37,026 bases of DNA. Source: Leptospiraceae bacterium (GTDB lineage: Bacteria; Spirochaetota; Leptospiria; Leptospirales; Leptospiraceae). How positions within the stretch are numbered: the stretch's first letter is position 1; each line of letters begins with the position of its first letter. The notes below the pieces were generated by a model. That model did no database searches. It was not told the DNA's origin and saw only the letters and a list, made by a program, of their open reading frames with translations. The position numbers and the translations under genes are program-made. Location of the stretch: contig JAIXRB010000187.1 in the NCBI GenBank assembly GCA_027485405.1, positions 1 to 37,026 on the forward strand, written 5' to 3'. Of the stretch, positions 8,123 through 15,304 are shown one piece after another.

Positions 8123-8148
8123 CCTGGCCAAGAGACTTCTTGGCTGGG
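8123..8148 (+). terminator. Stem-loop after the PilZ gene, likely terminator
   Basis: CCTGGCCAAGA and TCTTGGCTGGG pair over 11 bp (two G-U pairs) around a 4-nt loop, 22 bases past the stop. Only two T follow, so termination by this hairpin alone may be inefficient. Confidence 0.55.
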
Positions 8149-8191
8149 TTGTCGCTCAAATCTCACCCTTCTCGAGTCGATATTAATACAA

Positions 8192-9115
8192 ATGGCAACC
8201 CACCTCCTCAGCTGGAAGGATTGGTCAGACGATGATATCCAAGATCTTCTGGACTTCGCAATCTATGTAAAAGAGAATCGAGTTCATTACTCTGGTCACA
8301 TGGCTGGTCGTTCGATGGCAATGCTCTTTCAAAAGACTTCTACGCGAACTCGAGTTTCCTTTGAAGCAGGTATGACTGAACTGGGCGGTCATGCTATTTT
8401 TTTAGATTGGATGTCTTCCAATTTCCAACTATCAGACATTGATTTTGAAGCTGAATACCTTTCCCGAAACGTTGCCGTGATAATGGCCAGGCTAAAAAGG
8501 AATGAGGACTTACTCACTCTAGCGAATGGATCAAAAGTTCCGGTGATCAATGGTTGTTGCAATCTCTTTCATCCTTGTCAATCCCTTGCAGATCTTTTAA
8601 CAATCGCCCTTGATTCACCAGATGACTGGAAAAAAAAGAAAATCACCTATATCGGGGTACACAACAATGTTGTGAATTCGTTACTTGGCATAACTGCCGC
8701 CCTGGGCGTACACCTGACTCTAGTCACACCGCTTGCCCCTCCTGAAAGTGTGGTTTCAGTCCTAGTAGAAAGAGCTAAGAAAAAAGGCACCGTAAACTGG
8801 GAAACGGATGTTATCCGAGCTGTAAAAGACGCGGATTATATTTATACAGATACTTGGGTTGATATGGAATTTTTTCATGACCCAAAGTTTCAAAAAGAGA
8901 AAGAAGAAAGGATCCAATTGATGATGCCCTTTCAAGTAAATGCTGAACTCTTAAAAAAGACAAAAGCTAAGATAATGCATGATATGCCGATTCATGCAGG
9001 CTACGAAATCACTCGAGAGGTTGTACTTTCGGATCGTTCCATCATCTTTACCCAAGCCGAAAATCGATTGGATGCACAGAAGGCAGTGATCCTTCGCTTG
9101 GTGGACAAGAGATAA
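8192..9115 (+). CDS. argF: Ornithine carbamoyltransferase-family enzyme with altered ornithine-binding motifs
   Basis: This 307-aa transcarbamoylase is probably the citrulline-forming step of arginine synthesis. The carbamoyl-phosphate site is intact: STRTRVSFEAG (50-60) and HPCQSLADLLT (127-137). The second half keeps the fold but not the usual OTC ornithine motifs. In place of HCLP there is HDMP (263-266), so the cysteine that contacts ornithine is Asp, and in place of the D-x-WVSMG loop there is DTWVDMEFF (220-228). The protein therefore belongs to a divergent branch, and its amino substrate is inferred from family only. A modified ornithine or another amine is possible. No other arg genes are present. 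No strong ribosome binding site is seen before the ATG. Confidence 0.85.
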   Translation: MATHLLSWKDWSDDDIQDLLDFAIYVKENRVHYSGHMAGRSMAMLFQKTSTRTRVSFEAGMTELGGHAIFLDWMSSNFQLSDIDFEAEYLSRNVAVIMARLKRNEDLLTLANGSKVPVINGCCNLFHPCQSLADLLTIALDSPDDWKKKKITYIGVHNNVVNSLLGITAALGVHLTLVTPLAPPESVVSVLVERAKKKGTVNWETDVIRAVKDADYIYTDTWVDMEFFHDPKFQKEKEERIQLMMPFQVNAELLKKTKAKIMHDMPIHAGYEITREVVLSDRSIIFTQAENRLDAQKAVILRLVDKR

Positions 9116-9126
9116 ACTCTGGAGAC

Positions 9127-10566
9127 CTAATCTACCTTTCTATAAAATTCGTTCTGAAACAAAAATCCATCGACTGTTTTAGTTATATTCCCTTTTTCAT
9201 CTTTCTTCATTTGAACCTTAAAGGATCGTCCGTTCAATGGATTGGATTCAAAGTAAGGATTTCCTTTGCTTGTACTTAGCTCACCCTTTTGATTCCAACT
9301 CAAACCCCAGCGAACAAATGCCTCATTTTCCCAATACAGTTCGTCGCCCTCTAGTTGAATGCTTCCTTTGTGCCATTCGTTTGAGGCAGGCTCTCGGACA
9401 TAGTTGCCAAGAAATTCTTCTGATTGAAAGCTAGACCAGAAGGTATCTGGGAGTGCTTGGAATCGAAGTTTGCCTATCAAAGGTTTGTTTGACCCTTGGA
9501 TTCTCTTATTGAAACTCTCTTGGTAATAATCCGATTCAAAAATCCCCACGAAATCCTTTGGCCATTTGTTTCTCTGGTGCCATTGGTGGCTTTCCACTTC
9601 CAACCCAAACTCTGGATAGTCCGAATAGAAACGATGGAATATTTCATGCTGAAGAAATTGTGGGATGTACAACTGTCTTTCGATAGGATCAAAGTCCTTT
9701 TCATTTACTTTAAAATGAGGCTGTGCTTTCAACAAAAACTGATCGTCAACGAGAATACAAGGACTACCGTCTGGGCCACTTGCCATTCCCCCACCTGTCA
9801 CATAAATGGAATCCCTAAGTGCTTTGTTGCTTGGTTTGTTGGAAGGAAAGACTAAAATCCAAAAATCTGTTTTACGAACGATTTGCTTGTCTATTTTTTC
9901 CCAAATCATTCTATTTGCTTCTTCAGATGGTCGGCTAACATAGACTCCTTTGGTTGCCAGTTTGGACTGAATCGGAATCGTTATGTTCAATGGGCTATAG
10001 CGAACCTGAAACTTTGCCATTCCGCCTGTCAGTGCAGAAAGGTATTCTGTAAAGAGCCAGAGGGATTCTTCCAAAACCCGATATTGATTTTGGGAAATGC
10101 GGGGATCTATCTTTTTGGTTACAGGTTTGCCTTGGTTATCACGCAATTCTTTTTCATTAGCTGGATCGAAGGCTTTTGCAGTCTGGGGGATGATGACGGT
10201 GATCCAAAGTTCTTCGTTAGACACTTCGCTAACAGAAGAAAAAACTTCTGCTACTTTTGTGATCATTTGCAAGCTGGCATAAACAGGCGGATGGCCAGTA
10301 TAGATGCCCCCAGTTTGGTGGGAAAGTTTGTTCCAAACTTCGGTTCCTTGCGGATACTTGGACCAGAAAGCATTTAATATTTCTAAAGCTTGGGAATAGT
10401 TTTTTTCTCGAATCAGTTTTTCCGATTCAAAATAAACTTCAACAGCTTGGACATAGTGTCCAGGAAAATTCCTCAAACCATAGGGCTCCAGTAGACTGGA
10501 CTGGGCAATCAGTCCGGTTGAATGAAAGCTAAAAAGAAGGCTAATTGCTAAAATGAATTGCTTCAT
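9127..10566 (-). CDS. Secreted protein with HEIFH zinc-peptidase-like motif
   Basis: The protein has 479 residues. A signal peptide runs to about residue 21 (LIAQ, then SS). HEIFH (307-311) has the HExxH form of zinc metallopeptidases and lies in a predicted helix (QFLQHEIFHRFYSDYPEFG). Downstream E323, E325, H327 and H330 could supply a third metal ligand. A TPR-like helical segment is suggested around 40-75. The C-terminal 130 residues look strand-rich (NEWHKGSIQLEGDELYWENE and similar). I do not recognise the family, and peptidase activity is inferred from the motif alone. The gene converges on argF with 11 bases between the stops. The inverted repeat at 10588-10612 lies just upstream. Confidence 0.82.
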   Translation of the reverse strand: MKQFILAISLLFSFHSTGLIAQSSLLEPYGLRNFPGHYVQAVEVYFESEKLIREKNYSQALEILNAFWSKYPQGTEVWNKLSHQTGGIYTGHPPVYASLQMITKVAEVFSSVSEVSNEELWITVIIPQTAKAFDPANEKELRDNQGKPVTKKIDPRISQNQYRVLEESLWLFTEYLSALTGGMAKFQVRYSPLNITIPIQSKLATKGVYVSRPSEEANRMIWEKIDKQIVRKTDFWILVFPSNKPSNKALRDSIYVTGGGMASGPDGSPCILVDDQFLLKAQPHFKVNEKDFDPIERQLYIPQFLQHEIFHRFYSDYPEFGLEVESHQWHQRNKWPKDFVGIFESDYYQESFNKRIQGSNKPLIGKLRFQALPDTFWSSFQSEEFLGNYVREPASNEWHKGSIQLEGDELYWENEAFVRWGLSWNQKGELSTSKGNPYFESNPLNGRSFKVQMKKDEKGNITKTVDGFLFQNEFYRKVD

Positions 10567-10587
10567 TTGTCAAAAGTCGCTGAAATT

Positions 10588-10612
10588 CAAGGTATGTCAT
10601 TCGAATACCTTG
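10588..10612. promoter_or_regulatory. Inverted repeat between divergent genes
   Basis: CAAGGTAT and ATACCTTG flank nine bases, and the symmetry extends weakly outward. It starts 22 bases before the ATG of the HEIFH gene and lies upstream of the SRPBCC gene, so it could serve either as an operator or as a leader hairpin. Confidence 0.4.
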
Positions 10613-10630
10613 GATCTCTGATTAGAAACT

Positions 10631-10660
10631 TTGAAACCTTTCCAGCTAAAAAAATACTTT
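10631..10660 (+). promoter_or_regulatory. Candidate promoter of the SRPBCC gene
   Basis: TTGAAA (10631-10636) and TACTTT (10655-10660) are separated by 18 bases, 32 bases before the ATG at 10693. The match is moderate. Confidence 0.3.
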
Positions 10661-10692
10661 ACGACCCTATTTCCTCCTAGAACTTCTTGGTT

Positions 10693-11217
10693 ATGTTAAA
10701 GAAAATTGCCTTAGGGTTTATCCTTTTCCTTTCTTTATTTCTAGTTGTGGTTGCGTTTCTACCAAGCAACTATCATGTTGAGCGCTCGATTTCGATTGAA
10801 GCAAGCCCTTCCGAAATCTACCCCTACATCCAAGACTTCAAAGCTTGGGAAACTTGGAGCCCTTGGGCTGAAGCCGATCCAAACCAAACAGTTACTGTTT
10901 CGGGAGAACCAGGCAAACCAGGGCATGTGCAAGCCTGGGATGGACCAGTAAACGGAAAAGGAAGTATGACCATAGATTCTGCTTCTCCGAATGCCTTTGT
11001 GGCAATGAATTTGGAATTCACTGATCCACAACCTATGAAAGCTACCTCAAAAATTGAATTGGAAGCAAAAGGAAGTCAAACGACCGTAATCTGGCACAAT
11101 GAGGGAGAACTAGACTATCCCGTAGGACGAATCTTTGGCTTATTCTTGGATTCCATGATTGGTCAAGATTTCGAAAAGGGACTTTTGAAACTAAAAACCC
11201 TTTCAGAAAAGAAGTAA
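10693..11217 (+). CDS. Membrane-anchored SRPBCC (polyketide cyclase-like) protein
   Basis: The protein has 174 residues. One N-terminal hydrophobic segment (about 3-24) is followed by an SRPBCC/START-like domain with the typical opening VERSISIEASPSEIYPYIQD (about 29-48) and the WxTWSPWAEADPN motif (53-65). The C-terminal helix near IGQDFEKGLLKLK closes the cavity in this fold. Members bind hydrophobic ligands, and the ligand here is unknown. The ATG at 10693 is preferred over an in-frame TTG at 10687 because the extra two residues add nothing. The gene is monocistronic and ends at a hairpin shared with the convergent gene. Confidence 0.87.
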   Translation: MLKKIALGFILFLSLFLVVVAFLPSNYHVERSISIEASPSEIYPYIQDFKAWETWSPWAEADPNQTVTVSGEPGKPGHVQAWDGPVNGKGSMTIDSASPNAFVAMNLEFTDPQPMKATSKIELEAKGSQTTVIWHNEGELDYPVGRIFGLFLDSMIGQDFEKGLLKLKTLSEKK

Positions 11218-11239
11218 AATCGTACTCACAGAAAAGGAA

Positions 11240-11267
11240 CAACCCACATTTGTTTATTTGTGGGTTG
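11240..11267. terminator. Shared bidirectional hairpin between convergent genes
   Basis: CAACCCACA and TGTGGGTTG form a perfect 9-bp stem around ten bases. The hairpin starts 23 bases after the SRPBCC stop and overlaps the stop of the convergent SDR-DUF2867 gene at 11254. T-rich sequence follows on both strands, but no long T-run. Confidence 0.6.
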
Positions 11268-12627
11268 CTTCCAATTTCTCTAAATGAGCACCGAAAGAAT
11301 CCATAACCAAACGATGCATAGGTGCTTGTGTGAAAATATAAAGATACCAGGGCAAAGCCGGGACAAACTCGTGGATTGCAGTTAAGGTGTAAGCCTTGTT
11401 CTGAACTTGCCTGAACTCGAGCCAACCTGTGTCTCCCGTCTTTGAAAGCAATCCACCAATGATATGAAACTTTTGCCTGTCCTCTTCAAACTTGCCATGA
11501 ATGTATTGCAAAAGCAGAATCGGCTTTTTTAAGAAAAAGACTTTAAATGCAACTAATTCTGCCGCAGAATCTACTTCAACTTGAACCAATGATCTAAAAA
11601 CTGCTGGAAGCCATTTCATATATTCTCTGGCTATGCTATCGCAATTTCGATTTCTAACGGCGGGGAGTCTCTGGATAGACCGCACACTTCTTCGATAAAG
11701 AATTTTTCGTTTTGGTCTGGCGACTGGGTTGGCATTGTCCTTGGATAGAACGTCTTCTAACATAGATTGAAATGTTTTGTATTTAATTTTTCCATCCAGT
11801 AGCTTTGCCGGATTGTCTTGCGGTAGGTCGCAAAGAAGACTATCAATCAAAGGGGAGACCAAAGAATAATTAGAATTTCCAAACCAGGTAACCCAAAATT
11901 TGCTAAAACCCACCGAATTGATTGGAACTGGAATCAAAAATCGCTTCACATTCAGTGCTTTTGCCATAATTTGCATCAGATCAGTATAGGTAAGTTTTTC
12001 GCCGTTTACGAGATCAATCGTCTGATTTTTGTACAATGGATTATTAATCGAATCTTGGATGACTCGCACAACATCGTCTATATGAATTGCTTGTGTTTTG
12101 GATTTTGTCCAGTTCGGGAGAACCATAACAGGAAGTTTTCGAACCAAGGACTTGAGAATCTCAAAAGAAGACCCTCCATTTCCAACGACCATTCCCGATC
12201 TAAAAATAGTTAGATCAATTTTTGTGTTCTCCAGCACTCCTTCCACTTCTTTTCGGCTTTGCAAGTGGGTGCTGATAAAACCAGTGGGAACAATCCCTCC
12301 CAGGTATATGATCTGCTTGACTTTGTTAAATACACAAGCTCTTGCGATGTTATCTGCAATCAAAAGATCTGTATCATGAAAATCCCCTTGAAAGAGTCTC
12401 GATGAAGGCATCATAGAATGCACAAGATAAATAAAAACGTCTGCTCCGCTCAGTGCCTCTTCTGTGCTCTTTGCACTAAAAAGCTCACACTGTTTCCAAG
12501 TTGCATTGGTTGGGAGGTTTGCAATAGGTGAGCGAGAAAGTGCCACAATGGAATGCTCGGTGTTCGCAAGAGCCTTGATTAGATTTTCCCCGATAAAACC
12601 GCTAGCGCCTGATATAATGATTTTCAT
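11254..12627 (-). CDS. Two-domain SDR epimerase-like / DUF2867 protein
   Basis: The protein has 457 residues. The N-terminal NAD(P)-binding Rossmann domain of the atypical/extended SDR class (about 1-290) has GASGFIGENL (7-16) as the nucleotide loop, then ADVFIYLVHSMM and KVKQIIYLGGI, which are typical of NmrA/complex-I-assembly-like SDRs. A C-terminal domain (about 330-450) ends with EFVPALPWYLYIFTQAPMHR split across it and is close to DUF2867. This fusion is known in bacterial oxidoreductase-like proteins of uncertain substrate. It is the last gene of the minus-strand run that includes sco and the b5/ferric reductase pair, 41 bases after sco. A role in that module is inferred only from position. 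Confidence 0.85.
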   Translation of the reverse strand: MKIIISGASGFIGENLIKALANTEHSIVALSRSPIANLPTNATWKQCELFSAKSTEEALSGADVFIYLVHSMMPSSRLFQGDFHDTDLLIADNIARACVFNKVKQIIYLGGIVPTGFISTHLQSRKEVEGVLENTKIDLTIFRSGMVVGNGGSSFEILKSLVRKLPVMVLPNWTKSKTQAIHIDDVVRVIQDSINNPLYKNQTIDLVNGEKLTYTDLMQIMAKALNVKRFLIPVPINSVGFSKFWVTWFGNSNYSLVSPLIDSLLCDLPQDNPAKLLDGKIKYKTFQSMLEDVLSKDNANPVARPKRKILYRRSVRSIQRLPAVRNRNCDSIAREYMKWLPAVFRSLVQVEVDSAAELVAFKVFFLKKPILLLQYIHGKFEEDRQKFHIIGGLLSKTGDTGWLEFRQVQNKAYTLTAIHEFVPALPWYLYIFTQAPMHRLVMDSFGAHLEKLEATHK

Positions 12628-12668
12628 AAACTCTGAAAGCTTAGACGAAAATGTTCAAAAAAGAAAAA

Positions 12669-13415
12669 CTAAAATCCGGCCTTAAACTGGTTTTCTTGTT
12701 TTAAAATTTCAATGTCTTTCATTAGGGTTTCCACGGATTCGCCTTTGTTTCCATTGTAGATTCCTCGAAAGTTCAAGTTAGAATCGATTAGAAAGATTTG
12801 CTCAGAGTGAACAAAATCTTTATCGGGATTTTTATTAGTAGTATTTGTGTCAGCCTGAAAAGTGTTTCGAGCAATTTGGAAAATCTTTTCCCTATCGCCT
12901 GTTAGAAGATTCCATTTTGTAATATAGATCCCTCTTTGATCTGCAAACTTTTGTAGCTCTTCTGGAGTATCTAGATCGGGAGTCACAGAGAAAGACACTA
13001 TTTGGACTAAGTTGTCTTTTTGGTAGGCACTTTGGACAAATTTCAGATTTCGAATGATGTTAGGACAGATTCCATGGCACCTAGCGAAAAAGAAGGAAAC
13101 AATAGAAATTTTGTTTTGGAGATGGTTTTGGTCGATCTCTTTTCCCAATTGATTTTTAAACAGGAAAGAATCCACTTTTCTCGCTTCCGGTGGATTTACA
13201 GAGTATGATAGATTTCCATCTTCCGCTTTTTCCCAAAAGGCTTCTAAGTCTTTTCCCCTAAAGTAAGGAAGTCGGTCTTTTCTAGGAGAATCGAAAAAAG
13301 TAAGACTAGAATCACGATTTCCGCCTTCTCTAGTAAAATAACTAACAGAAATATATGCGAAAACAGAGATCGAGAGAAAAAGAGAGACGAAAAAAATTCT
13401 CCAAAATAGTTTCAG
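12669..13415 (-). CDS. Sco1/SenC-family copper chaperone, probable CTG start
   Basis: The protein has 248 residues as drawn. The Sco copper site is complete: CHGIC (113-117, CxxxC) and H203 in DFVHSEQIFLID. The thioredoxin-like domain begins at VDSFLFKNQLGK (81-92). Upstream the same frame is open and encodes a good N-terminal anchor (LFWRIFFVSLFLSISVFAYI). No ATG, GTG or TTG occurs in it before a GTG at 13175, which would remove the anchor and leave only the bare domain. The best-placed start is a CTG at 13415 that overlaps the TGA of the MORN gene (CTGA), suggesting coupled re-initiation. Sco proteins deliver copper to cytochrome oxidase CuA or handle thiol redox in the envelope. Confidence in the family is high; the start is uncertain. 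Confidence 0.85.
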   Translation of the reverse strand: MKLFWRIFFVSLFLSISVFAYISVSYFTREGGNRDSSLTFFDSPRKDRLPYFRGKDLEAFWEKAEDGNLSYSVNPPEARKVDSFLFKNQLGKEIDQNHLQNKISIVSFFFARCHGICPNIIRNLKFVQSAYQKDNLVQIVSFSVTPDLDTPEELQKFADQRGIYITKWNLLTGDREKIFQIARNTFQADTNTTNKNPDKDFVHSEQIFLIDSNLNFRGIYNGNKGESVETLMKDIEILKQENQFKAGF

Positions 13416-13984
13416 GGATTCACTACCGTTTTTTGGTTGGATTCATCGCCTTTGAGCTTAAAGCAAAGTTTTGCCCCCACAACTCCGTACAACCTTTCTT
13501 TCGTATAAGTATAGTTTGCAAAAACCTTACCGTCTTTTCGCCAGATTTTTGTCCCAACTAAATTGCCATCTTCGTAGCGAGAATACCGGTAGACGTTTCC
13601 CTCTGGATACCATTCCCAATGCTCGCCGTTCGCTTCTCCCTTTTCGTTGTATTCAAAACGAAACCTCGCCTTTCCCGTTTCATACCAAGCCTTGTGTATA
13701 CCTCTAAATTTACCCTGTCTATAAAAGTATTCGGCGGCGAGATTTCCATTGGGAAAGGTATCAATTGCTCGCCCATCTTCCCAACCTTCCTTGAACTCTG
13801 TCAAACGGACTGTTCCGTTTGGGTGAACCGCTTTCAGGATTCCGCTAAATTTCTGCTTTTTGTAGAAATAGACGCTTTCTAAACCAATAGAAAGCTCGGG
13901 ATCGTTGTCCATAACAACCGTTTTCGCACAGGCTGTAGTCCCGACTAGGATAGCAAAAATGAAAAGAAGAAGGGATGGTTTCAT
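13412..13984 (-). CDS. MORN-repeat (YwqK-like) lipoprotein
   Basis: The protein has 190 residues. The signal peptide ends in GTTAC with Cys19 as the lipidation site. The mature part carries about five MORN_2-type repeats of roughly 22 residues, seen as G-x-x-K/R-x-x-x-x-x-G patterns (for example FSGILKAVHPNGTVRL, FRGIHKAWYETGKARF and LVGTKIWRKDGKVFANY). In databases such proteins are often labelled YwqK antitoxin family on repeat similarity alone; no toxin is present here and I would not use that label. The stop overlaps the probable start of sco, and the YHYH lipoprotein gene lies 27 bases upstream, so co-expression is likely. The function is unknown, probably a surface or periplasmic scaffold. 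Confidence 0.85.
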   Translation of the reverse strand: MKPSLLLFIFAILVGTTACAKTVVMDNDPELSIGLESVYFYKKQKFSGILKAVHPNGTVRLTEFKEGWEDGRAIDTFPNGNLAAEYFYRQGKFRGIHKAWYETGKARFRFEYNEKGEANGEHWEWYPEGNVYRYSRYEDGNLVGTKIWRKDGKVFANYTYTKERLYGVVGAKLCFKLKGDESNQKTVVNP

Positions 13985-14011
13985 TGTTTCAAATCATTTA
14001 TCTATTTAGCC

Positions 14012-14902
14012 TTACTGAGATGTCCCTGCATTTCCTATATATTTCCCTGAAATTAAAATTCCATTCACCTCTGTTCCATTGTTTACATGGTAATGGCGAG
14101 CCGTTCCAGTAGTCTTCAGAGAGTTGTAATTCGTAGCTTGTGCCCAAGTTGTTGGAACTTCGGTATCTTTTCCAGTCACCAGACATTTTGTAGAACTACT
14201 TGTTCCACCTAGCGTAAATCCAGTGGAAGGATTTGCGGTCGTGTCATGTTTCTTTCCGAAAACCAGGTAACCGTCCAGGGCTATTCCAATCAATGCCGAA
14301 TCATTGTTTGAAATCTTTGGAGGTTCCACATGATAGTGATAAGCACCTGTGTTTGTCGGGTGTCCTTGGGAAGCATCAAAAGAATAATACTCAGTCGAGA
14401 GAGAATCACCGGGAGCCGCGGCATCGTTATAGAGAGCAATTCCATTGGTTGCTACGCCCACCGCACCACCAGCAACTGATCCAGCACTGGTTGTGGTGTT
14501 ATTTGATGGAATTGTCAAAGTGATGTTTTGAGATTTGATTAAATTGGGATTTACCTTGTTTGTTCCGCTCGCATTTGAATACATAGCCGCTTCATACAAT
14601 GAACTAGAAGTTCCCCAGTAAGGACTCTTGTAAGTAGGAAGCGAACTGGTCTTAAAAACGTAATTACTGCCACTCACACTGACCGTGACACAGGTAAAAG
14701 AGTTTTTGATCCAATCTGGAACCCCTGCTCCAAAGGTTGTGGTACATGTTGTACTTGCAGTAGCACTAGAAGCCGTAGAGGCTGTTGAATTAGCCAAAGC
14801 AAGTAAAGCCAACGTGGATGAATCATCTTCTTTCTTAGCAGACTCGCACTGCAAAAAAAGTGATCCCGAAAGGAGAAAAGCGACCAATGTGTACGGTTTC
14901 AT
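14012..14902 (-). CDS. YHYH-domain lipoprotein
   Basis: The protein has 296 residues. A signal sequence leads to LFLQC with Cys19 (relaxed lipobox). A Ser/Thr/Ala-rich linker (about 28-58) follows, then a YHYH domain: GAYHYHVEP with YHYH at 188-191, IGIALDGYLVFGK (205-217) and RHYHVN (269-274). The clustered histidines suggest a metal site. The biochemical role of the family is not established to my knowledge. YHYH proteins are predicted extracytoplasmic. The gene lies between cytochrome-b5-like and MORN/Sco genes on the same strand (57 and 27 bases away), so a metal or redox function in the envelope is a reasonable inference. Confidence 0.9.
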   Translation of the reverse strand: MKPYTLVAFLLSGSLFLQCESAKKEDDSSTLALLALANSTASTASSATASTTCTTTFGAGVPDWIKNSFTCVTVSVSGSNYVFKTSSLPTYKSPYWGTSSSLYEAAMYSNASGTNKVNPNLIKSQNITLTIPSNNTTTSAGSVAGGAVGVATNGIALYNDAAAPGDSLSTEYYSFDASQGHPTNTGAYHYHVEPPKISNNDSALIGIALDGYLVFGKKHDTTANPSTGFTLGGTSSSTKCLVTGKDTEVPTTWAQATNYNSLKTTGTARHYHVNNGTEVNGILISGKYIGNAGTSQ

Positions 14903-14959
14903 GATTTAGTAGACTAAACCATTCCAATTTAAAAAACAAATATTTTTCACACTGTTTTT

Positions 14960-15304
14960 TTATATCGGTTGAACAAGTTTGTCTTTTCGTTCACCTTTGA
15001 AAAATTTCTCCAAGAGAATTTTGGATTTTTTCCTATGTTTTTCTCCTTTTTCTGCTTTTGTCTCCCAAGCCAAGGATGCATCGGTTCCACAGAATTTGGA
15101 ATAATCATAGTCTTGTTTGCTTGTATGCTCTGCACTATAGCCTGAAACATCATAAACACGGTTTCCAATTGCCATCCAACAATCCCCAGCAGTGTTATGT
15201 TTGGAGATGTCTGCTAAACTGTAAGTTGACAAGTTTTGTCCTTTTAATCCATCTAACAACAAAAACAAGAAAGTAATCGAAATAAATTTATTTTTCAGTT
15301 TCAT
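14960..15304 (-). CDS. Secreted cytochrome b5-like haem-binding protein
   Basis: The protein has 114 residues. A signal peptide (about 1-22, ending DGLKG/Q) precedes a single cytochrome b5-like domain: YSLADISKHN (28-37), DCWMAIGNRVYDVSGY (41-56) and FCGTDAS (71-77) match the family core. The expected axial histidines are H60 and H90. The classic HPGG around the first ligand is replaced by HTSKQ, and the second lies in GEKHRKK. This resembles the secreted short b5-like proteins rather than the microsomal type. The start overlaps the stop of the ferric-reductase-like gene by four bases (ATGA), which strongly suggests that the two proteins are made together and exchange electrons. Confidence 0.88.
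   Translation of the reverse strand: MKLKNKFISITFLFLLLDGLKGQNLSTYSLADISKHNTAGDCWMAIGNRVYDVSGYSAEHTSKQDYDYSKFCGTDASLAWETKAEKGEKHRKKSKILLEKFFKGERKDKLVQPI

Noticed and set aside
10673..10678. AGGAGG ribosome binding site on the minus strand
   Set aside because: No start codon and reading frame follow at a suitable distance; likely chance.
13412..13984. YwqK-type antitoxin of a toxin-antitoxin pair
   Set aside because: The resemblance is only in MORN repeats. The protein is a lipoprotein and no toxin gene is adjacent.
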